DNA of 12,002 nucleotides from JBHHXG01 sp046756985. Lineage in GTDB: Bacteria > Pseudomonadota > Zetaproteobacteria > Mariprofundales > Mariprofundaceae. The position numbers and the translations under genes were made by a program. Where the stretch lies: the NCBI GenBank assembly GCA_046756985.1, contig JBHHXG010000048.1, positions 1-12,002 on the forward strand. The letters are read 5' to 3'. Below the pieces are notes generated by a model that saw only the letters and a program-made list of their open reading frames with translations, did no database searches and was not told the origin of the DNA. Positions 7,096 through 12,002 of this stretch are shown here, one piece after another. The number at the start of each line of letters is the position of its first letter. The stretch's first letter is position 1.

Positions 7096-7713
7096 TTATG
7101 CCCGATCCTTGGCCCTTAATTTCACCAGCTTTTCTTCCAACTTGTTCAGCAAATGTTCATAACCGCCCTGTTTCAATATTGTCTGAAAGTCCTGATTAAA
7201 GGTCCGGACAAGGCTGGCACCCTCGATTCTGATGTCATAGACCTGCCACCCCGTTTTGGTCTGGTGCAGACTGTATTCCACGGGTGTTTCTTTGGTTCCA
7301 TCGGTAACGGTCGAAAGCATTTTGGCCTTGGTGCCCTTCTTATTGTACTTGGTTTTACCAAAACGCACTTTCTGGTCCTTGTATTCCGCCAGCCGGTTGC
7401 CATAGGAGCGCTCCAGAAGTTCACGGAAGACCTCTGTGAAATGCGCCTGTTGTGCCGCGTCAATTCCTTTCCATGGTTTGCCCAAACTGCGCATAGCCAT
7501 AGCGCGGTAGTCAAATCGGCCCTTTACGATTTTGCGTATCGCATCGCGATTTTCAGTCGTGAGCCTGGTTTTGTCCTGCCGTGCTTCAAGTACTTCGATA
7601 ATGCTGTTGACCGTATCTTCAACAACTGCTTTCGGGCCATTTTCTGAAGCCCAGACAGATGCTGATATCATTATGCCAAGGGCAAGCAGAATCACATGTT
7701 TGATGGCTAGCAT
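7096..7713 (-). CDS. mlaC: MlaC, periplasmic phospholipid-binding protein
   Basis: Soluble carrier that shuttles phospholipid between the outer-membrane MlaA complex and the inner-membrane MlaFED complex. 205 residues with a signal peptide (residues 1-22, hydrophobic VILLALGIMISASVWA, likely cut at A-S-V-W-A before SEN). Family features include RFDYRAMAMRSLGKPWK, FTEVFRELLERSYGNRLAEY, the GWQVYDIRIEGASLVRTFNQDF block and the closing GGYEHLLNKLEEK. This last part closely follows the MlaC consensus (Y-D-V-x-I-E-G-V-S-L-V-x-N-Y-R-x-x-F). GGGAG lies ahead of the ATG. It follows mlaD by 66 bases and precedes the YhdP-like gene. Confidence 0.95.
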   Translation of the reverse strand: MLAIKHVILLALGIMISASVWASENGPKAVVEDTVNSIIEVLEARQDKTRLTTENRDAIRKIVKGRFDYRAMAMRSLGKPWKGIDAAQQAHFTEVFRELLERSYGNRLAEYKDQKVRFGKTKYNKKGTKAKMLSTVTDGTKETPVEYSLHQTKTGWQVYDIRIEGASLVRTFNQDFQTILKQGGYEHLLNKLEEKLVKLRAKDRA

Positions 7714-7779
7714 ATTTTCGTCTCCCTTTACTGTGCCTGTTCACTCTATCATGCGGGTTATTCTGCAAGCAGGGTGGAA

Positions 7780-8250
7780 TTATTCCTCTTCACTGGATAA
7801 ATTTTCCTTACCGGTAAAAATATACTTACTAATCAGATCCTCGATATTGATGGCGGATTCAGTTTCCTCGATTTCGTCACCCTGTTCAAGATAGGTCTCC
7901 TCCATCCCCGGGGTGATACGGATATAGCGATCGCCGATAATGCCCTTGGTGCGCACAGAGGCAAAGGAGTCGCTGGTGATTTTTACGCCATCATTGATAC
8001 GCAAGGTGAGCCTGGCCTCTTCATTGTCTTTCAGTGCTACGGCATCGACCCGCCCAATGGCCACTCCAGCCAGCATGACATCGCCACCCACACGCATGCC
8101 ACCGGCATCCTGGAAGACTGCTTCAACGGTATAGCCCGATTGGCCCAGACCACCAATCTGGCCAAGTTTCAGGGCCAGATAGCCCATGCTCAACAGTCCC
8201 ATGAAAACGAAAAGACCGACTGTAATTTCAATGCGTTTGTACGATTCCAT
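7780..8250 (-). CDS. mlaD: MlaD, MCE-domain substrate-binding subunit
   Basis: Inner-membrane-anchored MCE protein that forms a hexameric ring on the MlaFE transporter. From ATG 8250-8248 it has 156 residues. An N-terminal anchor (about 8-28, ITVGLFVFMGLLSMGYLALKL) is followed by one MCE domain: YTVEAVFQDAGGMRVGGDVMLAGVAIGRV, then RTKGIIGDRYIRITPG, the pore-loop region. The tail is acidic (EEETESAIN, ending SSEEE). E. coli MlaD is slightly longer (183). The start is set by a GAGAGAG ribosome site upstream and by the anchor position. The frame is open further upstream but into mlaE. It lies 13 bases after mlaE. Confidence 0.95.
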   Translation of the reverse strand: MESYKRIEITVGLFVFMGLLSMGYLALKLGQIGGLGQSGYTVEAVFQDAGGMRVGGDVMLAGVAIGRVDAVALKDNEEARLTLRINDGVKITSDSFASVRTKGIIGDRYIRITPGMEETYLEQGDEIEETESAINIEDLISKYIFTGKENLSSEEE

Positions 8251-8263
8251 ATTGCTACTCTCT

Positions 8264-9067
8264 CTATAGATAAAACGAAGATATAATATAATCCATTGCC
8301 AAGATACTGACAGATGCAATCACTACTGCCTGCGTGGTCGCACGGGCCACGCCTTCAGTCGTTGGTGTGGCGCGATAACCGATATAGGTACAGATCACAC
8401 CGATCATGAATCCGAAGATGACGGACTTAACCCAACCGGAATAAATGTCGGTCATGGTGATGGTGGAAATCATTTCGGCAATGAATGCGCCGGGGTTTAC
8501 GCCCAGCAGTTCAACGCCGATGACATAGCCTGAACCGATTCCGATGACATCAAACAGGGCAACCAGCAGGGGCGCGGCAAGTGTTGTGGCGACGATGCGG
8601 GGTAGAATGATGCGCGCCTGCGGGTTTATTGCCATCATTTCCAGCGCATCAACCTGTTCGGTAACGCGCATGATACCGATTTCGGCTGTAATACTGGAGC
8701 CGGCCCGGCCGATGATCATCAGCGCACCCAGCACGGGGCCAAGCTCGCGAATAATGGATAGTGCAACGCCTGCACCAAGCAACGATTCTGAACCGAATTT
8801 AGCCAGCGTATAATAACCCTGCAGGCTAAGCACCATACCGGTAAAAGCCCCGGTAATCGCAATGATAATCAGCGAGCCAACACCAAGTGCATACAATTGC
8901 AACACGAAATGCCTGCCCTGCCATGGCCGCATGGGTAACAGGGCAAGTGAACGGGCGCTTAGGTTTGTGGCATCGCCCAGCCACCCAAGCAGGCGTAGAA
9001 AAATGCGTCCCTGACGTCCGAAAAAGATGGCAGTTTTTGTTTGCGTGGTGACAGCAGAATCAGGCAT
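8264..9067 (-). CDS. mlaE: MlaE, ABC transporter permease
   Basis: Multi-pass inner-membrane permease of the Mla phospholipid transporter. From ATG 9067-9065 it has 267 residues (E. coli 260). The conserved core is clear: GAFTGMVLSLQGYYTLAKFGSE, then RELGPVLGALMIIGRAGSSITAEIG, MRVTEQVDALEMMAINP, LPRIVATTLAAPLL, and the C-terminal GFMIGVICTYIGYRATPTTEGV. The ATG overlaps the mlaF stop by 8 bases. The frame remains open upstream to 9280, but that stretch lies inside mlaF and has no family similarity. About 45 residues precede the first membrane segment, too short for the N-terminal STAS domain that some MlaE homologues carry. Confidence 0.95.
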   Translation of the reverse strand: MPDSAVTTQTKTAIFFGRQGRIFLRLLGWLGDATNLSARSLALLPMRPWQGRHFVLQLYALGVGSLIIIAITGAFTGMVLSLQGYYTLAKFGSESLLGAGVALSIIRELGPVLGALMIIGRAGSSITAEIGIMRVTEQVDALEMMAINPQARIILPRIVATTLAAPLLVALFDVIGIGSGYVIGVELLGVNPGAFIAEMISTITMTDIYSGWVKSVIFGFMIGVICTYIGYRATPTTEGVARATTQAVVIASVSILAMDYIISSFYL

Positions 9068-9869
9068 CCAGGCGTACCGTGCCGGGGCTGTGCAGCAGAT
9101 CATCAATATAGGATGTCTTGCTGCGTGAGAATGGAATCGGGCCATCGGGCCGGCCTTCAAGGAACTGCTGTACACGTTCGTCACTGCTATTCCTGACATC
9201 CTGTGGTGATCCTTCTGCGATAATGGATCCCTGCCAGAGCAGGACGACATGGTCGGCAATACCCAGCCCCGCCTGTACATCGTGGGTTACAACGATCGAT
9301 GTCTTGTGTGTTTTTTGTGACATATCACGGATCAGCGTTGCAACAACACCGGCTGAAATAGGATCAAGGCCGGATGTCGGCTCGTCAAAAAAAATAACCT
9401 TCGGATCCATAGCCAGCGCACGTGCGAGGGCCACGCGTTTGGCCATACCGCCGGACAGTTCGGAAGGCATCAGGCGCTCAAAACCGCGCAGGCCCACCTG
9501 TTCCAGTTTCATCGTGACAATGGTCTGAATGATGTCTTCATCGAGATCGGTATGCTCATGCAGCGTAAAGGCGACATTATTGAATACATTCAGTGAATTC
9601 AGCAGTGCGGAATACTGAAATACCATACCCATCTGTTTGCGAAGTTCATACAGACGAGCACAGCTGACAGTGGCCAGGTCATCGCCATTGAACCAGACAT
9701 GACCTGAAGTCGGTTTTTCGAGTCCTGTCAATACGCGCAACAGGGTCGTTTTGCCAGAGCCCGAACCGCCCATAATGACGGTGATGGCATGCTCGCGGAT
9801 ATGAATATTGACCGAATCAAGCGCCAGGGTGTCTCCAAAGCGTCTGGACAGCGCTTCACCGCGTATCAT
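9060..9869 (-). CDS. mlaF: MlaF, ABC transporter ATP-binding protein
   Basis: ATPase that powers MlaE. 269 residues with all ABC motifs: Walker A GGSGSGKT (34-41), Q-loop Gln85 (GMVFQYSALL), signature LSGGM (138-142) followed by AKRVALARAL as usual in MlaF, Walker B VIFFDE (158-163), and H-loop His196 in VVTHD. The C-terminal tail GRPDGPIPFSRSKTSYIDDLL resembles the E. coli MlaF extension (DGPVPFRYPAGDYHADLL) that contacts the partner MlaF subunit and MlaB. First gene of the mlaFEDC-yhdP-like operon; it is divergent from glnE. Confidence 0.96.
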   Translation of the reverse strand: MIRGEALSRRFGDTLALDSVNIHIREHAITVIMGGSGSGKTTLLRVLTGLEKPTSGHVWFNGDDLATVSCARLYELRKQMGMVFQYSALLNSLNVFNNVAFTLHEHTDLDEDIIQTIVTMKLEQVGLRGFERLMPSELSGGMAKRVALARALAMDPKVIFFDEPTSGLDPISAGVVATLIRDMSQKTHKTSIVVTHDVQAGLGIADHVVLLWQGSIIAEGSPQDVRNSSDERVQQFLEGRPDGPIPFSRSKTSYIDDLLHSPGTVRLDA

Positions 9870-9982
9870 GGCTTTGTGCCTGTGATCATATTCATATGAT
9901 TCATATGTATTCCGGTAGCTTTCATTGCAACGCTAATATAGCCGCTCATATCGCGGTTTGCACGCATGTGCTGGCTGGCGTA
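9870..9982. promoter_or_regulatory. Divergent mlaF/glnE intergenic region
   Basis: The gap of about 110-130 bases must hold the promoters of mlaF (minus) and glnE (plus), unless glnE transcription starts elsewhere. It is AT-rich near mlaF. I find no promoter with both boxes convincing: TAATAT at 9934-9939 (plus) and TATATT on the minus strand lack good -35 partners. The small open frame spanning it on the minus strand has no recognisable protein features. Confidence 0.5.
9893..9907. repeat. 15-base inverted repeat, possible operator
   Basis: CATATGA-T-TCATATG is a perfect inverted repeat with 7-base arms around a single T. It can also be read as a tandem of TTCATATGA and TTCATATGT (9891-9908). 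It sits 24 bases upstream of the mlaF start codon, in the zone where a promoter or a repressor site for mlaF would lie. The regulator is unknown, and an AT-rich palindrome could occur by chance. Confidence 0.4.
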
Positions 9983-10000
9983 ATGGGTTATGCTTGGCCC

Positions 10001-12002
10001 ATGCAGGATGAGCTTTTGACAATGATGCTGCAGGCTGCACCTGAGCAAGCGGATAATATCCGCCGCCTGTATGTGCTGTCGCCTTACTTTGGTCTGCTGA
10101 TGCGCGGCACGGATGAGGAAGAATGCCGCAGTATATTCCGCGATCTCCCGAACAGCATATTGCCCGATGGCAGTAATGACTGGCTGCCCGCTACAGTTAG
10201 CGACGATGTTGATTTATGCATGCGCGAATTACGTATCGCCAAACGCCGTGGTATGCGCCATGTCATCTGGTGGGAGCTGGGACTGCATGGCGATATTGAG
10301 AAATCTGCCAGGCATCTGGCACTGTTGGCCGGAGGGTTGCTGCAGTCGGCGTTCGCAGCGGCCAAAAGCCTGCTGAAGCCACGTTTTGGAGAGATCACAG
10401 GCGGCAGCTTCTGTATCATCGGTCTAGGCAAACTGGGTGGTATGGAACTGAATTTTGGTTCGGACGTGGATGTTCTGTTTATCTGGGATGCCCCGGCAGG
10501 CGTGAAAAGCGATGGCAGACGATCTGTCGATGCAAAAGAGTATTATCAGCACTTTTCCCGCATGTTGATCCGGTTGATGTCCGAGCATACGAACGATGGT
10601 ATTACCTGGCTGGTTGATATGCGCCTTCGGCCCGGTGGTGATGGTGCTCCGGTCTGCATGAGTCTGGATGCCACGCTGGAACATTATCAGGACTACGGGC
10701 AGACATGGGAACGGGCCATGCTGCTCAAGGCGCGGCCGGTGGCGGGTGATATGGATTTGGGCCGGCGTTTTGTCGATGGCATCGCGCCTTTTATCTACCG
10801 CCGCTACCTTGATTACACAACGGTTCAGTCCCTGTCTGATATGAAACGCCGCATTGATAAGCACAGCGGTAGCCATGAGATTGCGCCCGGCTTCGACGTC
10901 AAACGCGGTCGTGGCGGCATTCGTGAGATCGAGTTTTTCATTCAATCCCTGCAACTGCTTCATGGTGGTCGCAATGAGGCGCTGCGCGTACAACCCAGCA
11001 TGCAGGCTCTGGATGCGCTTGTTAAAGCAGGCATTGTCGATACAGCAGATGCTGGGTGTATCCGCGAGGCTTATCGCTTCTGGCGGCGGGTTGAACACGC
11101 CGTACAGGCAAGAGCTGGAGAGCACACGCATGCATTGCCGGAAGGCTATGCAGATTACTTGTCCGCAGCACTTGGCATCGATGGTCCTGATCTGGCCATG
11201 CGGGAACATGCCGCTGCCGTGTATGCCTGTTTCTCAGAGCAATTTACCGATCTCGAAACGGAAGTCTCTGGCGATGGAGGTGATATCTGGCTCGGCCTGG
11301 ATGCGCCCGAATTGTTTGCAAGACTTGAGGATATGGATAAGGCAAGTCAGCAGCGGGTAGCGGCAGCACTGCAGAAGATCACATCCTATCTTAGCCGTAA
11401 TTTGTTACCGGAACGGGCCTACGACCAGGTCGAGCACATCGTTGCCTATGCTATGAAATCGTGGCGCGTCGATGCGAATGGCATACAGGCGCTTGAGTGT
11501 TTTGCCGATCTGCTGCAGCACATTTCCGGCCGGGCGACCTGGGTGGATTTGCTGGCGGGCAACCGTGGCGTACTGAACTGGCTGGTTGATGTATTGGCAG
11601 CCAGCCGCTATATCGCCGGCCATGTGTCCCGAGATCCCGCCTGGATGGAATGGGCCCTGGAAGCGGAACGTGGCGAAGATCGCATCCGGAAAATTCAGGC
11701 TGCAATACAGCAACTGGATTTACAGCAGATGGATGAGGGCTCCTTCCTGGCGGATGTGGGCCGTTTGGCTGATCAGGCCCGACTTACAACGGCCATGGCC
11801 ATTGCCTCCGATGGCGTTAGCCCCCTGCAAGCCGGTGCATGGCTGGCGGGTACGGCTGATGCGGTCGTGCAGGCGGCGATGCGGTTGGCATTAAAGCAGT
11901 CTGATTTGCCGGATGATTTTCCATTTGTCTGTCTGGCCATGGGAAAACATGGCAGCCGTGAGATGGGGTTGTTGTCCGATCTTGATATGGTTTTTGTGCT
12001 TG
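10001..12002 (+). CDS. glnE: Glutamine synthetase adenylyltransferase/deadenylase GlnE, 3' end cut off
   Basis: Bifunctional enzyme that adenylylates and deadenylylates glutamine synthetase in response to PII and glutamine. 667 codons are in the window; the family is about 950 residues. The N-terminal (deadenylylase) nucleotidyltransferase motif is GLGKLGGMELNFGSDVDVLF with D155 and D157. Next come VDMRLRPGGDGAP, YYQ/WERAMLLKARPVAGD-type blocks and the FDVKRGRGGIREIEFFIQSLQLLHGG segment. The second, adenylyltransferase, motif GKHGSREMGLLSDLDMVF (D660, D662) is the last thing before the window ends. I use ATG 10001; an in-frame ATG at 9983 would add six residues, and neither has a clear ribosome site. 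The gene is divergent from mlaF. Confidence 0.95.
   Translation, partial: MQDELLTMMLQAAPEQADNIRRLYVLSPYFGLLMRGTDEEECRSIFRDLPNSILPDGSNDWLPATVSDDVDLCMRELRIAKRRGMRHVIWWELGLHGDIEKSARHLALLAGGLLQSAFAAAKSLLKPRFGEITGGSFCIIGLGKLGGMELNFGSDVDVLFIWDAPAGVKSDGRRSVDAKEYYQHFSRMLIRLMSEHTNDGITWLVDMRLRPGGDGAPVCMSLDATLEHYQDYGQTWERAMLLKARPVAGDMDLGRRFVDGIAPFIYRRYLDYTTVQSLSDMKRRIDKHSGSHEIAPGFDVKRGRGGIREIEFFIQSLQLLHGGRNEALRVQPSMQALDALVKAGIVDTADAGCIREAYRFWRRVEHAVQARAGEHTHALPEGYADYLSAALGIDGPDLAMREHAAAVYACFSEQFTDLETEVSGDGGDIWLGLDAPELFARLEDMDKASQQRVAAALQKITSYLSRNLLPERAYDQVEHIVAYAMKSWRVDANGIQALECFADLLQHISGRATWVDLLAGNRGVLNWLVDVLAASRYIAGHVSRDPAWMEWALEAERGEDRIRKIQAAIQQLDLQQMDEGSFLADVGRLADQARLTTAMAIASDGVSPLQAGAWLAGTADAVVQAAMRLALKQSDLPDDFPFVCLAMGKHGSREMGLLSDLDMVFVL

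Noticed and set aside
9068..9280. N-terminal extension of MlaE by 71 residues in the open frame
   Set aside because: It lies wholly inside mlaF on the same strand in another frame and shows no MlaE or STAS similarity; ATG 9067 overlaps the mlaF stop as expected for a coupled start.
9866..10048. 60-residue minus-strand open frame upstream of mlaF
   Set aside because: It spans the intergenic gap and the glnE start, with no motif, no ribosome site that I can see, and unusual His/Met-rich composition typical of random frames.
10424..11209. 261-residue open frame antisense to glnE
   Set aside because: No protein-like motifs; the glnE frame on the other strand carries continuous conserved motifs here.

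Overview
The window comes from a Gram-negative bacterium, most likely a member of the Pseudomonadota. It carries a Mla (MlaFEDC) phospholipid transport operon, a YhdP/AsmA-family envelope protein, the glutamine synthetase adenylyltransferase GlnE, a ZapD homologue, YacG, and the proteobacterial form of DnaQ. Base composition is moderate and even across the window. The ZapD and ATPase sequences are divergent, so a deep-branching lineage (for example Zetaproteobacteria-like) is possible, but this is a guess from memory. There are no insertion sequences, CRISPR arrays or phage genes. The region is a dense chromosomal housekeeping segment, and no stretch over 300 bases lacks a gene.

Left end: the 3' part of nth (endonuclease III) runs on the plus strand into the stop codon of a convergent minus-strand cluster. 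Read in its own direction (2411 down to 614), that cluster encodes a degenerate ABC-type ATPase, ZapD, YacG and a Maf/YceF-type protein. All three junctions overlap by 4 to 8 bases, so translation is probably coupled. The Maf gene has lost its whole catalytic middle: an N-terminal piece is joined in frame to the true Maf C-terminus. A tRNA-Gly(CCC) gene lies just upstream of the ATPase on the same strand.

Middle: also on the minus strand are a low-molecular-weight protein tyrosine phosphatase and, upstream of it, dnaQ. The dnaQ promoter is near consensus and sits so close to the start codon that its mRNA should be leaderless.

Right half: one lipid-transport operon on the minus strand reads mlaF, mlaE, mlaD, mlaC and then a 1027-residue YhdP-like protein. 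No mlaB follows mlaC; the YhdP-like gene takes that place. Both modules are associated with phospholipid movement between inner and outer membrane, so the operon probably serves outer-membrane lipid balance. Divergent from mlaF, glnE starts on the plus strand and runs off the window just after its second nucleotidyltransferase motif. The roughly 110-base region between mlaF and glnE holds a 15-base inverted repeat that could be an operator.

The observations most worth following up are the internally deleted Maf, the ATPase with substitutions at its signature, Walker B and H-loop positions inside the zapD operon, the leaderless dnaQ promoter, and the mla-yhdP arrangement without mlaB.
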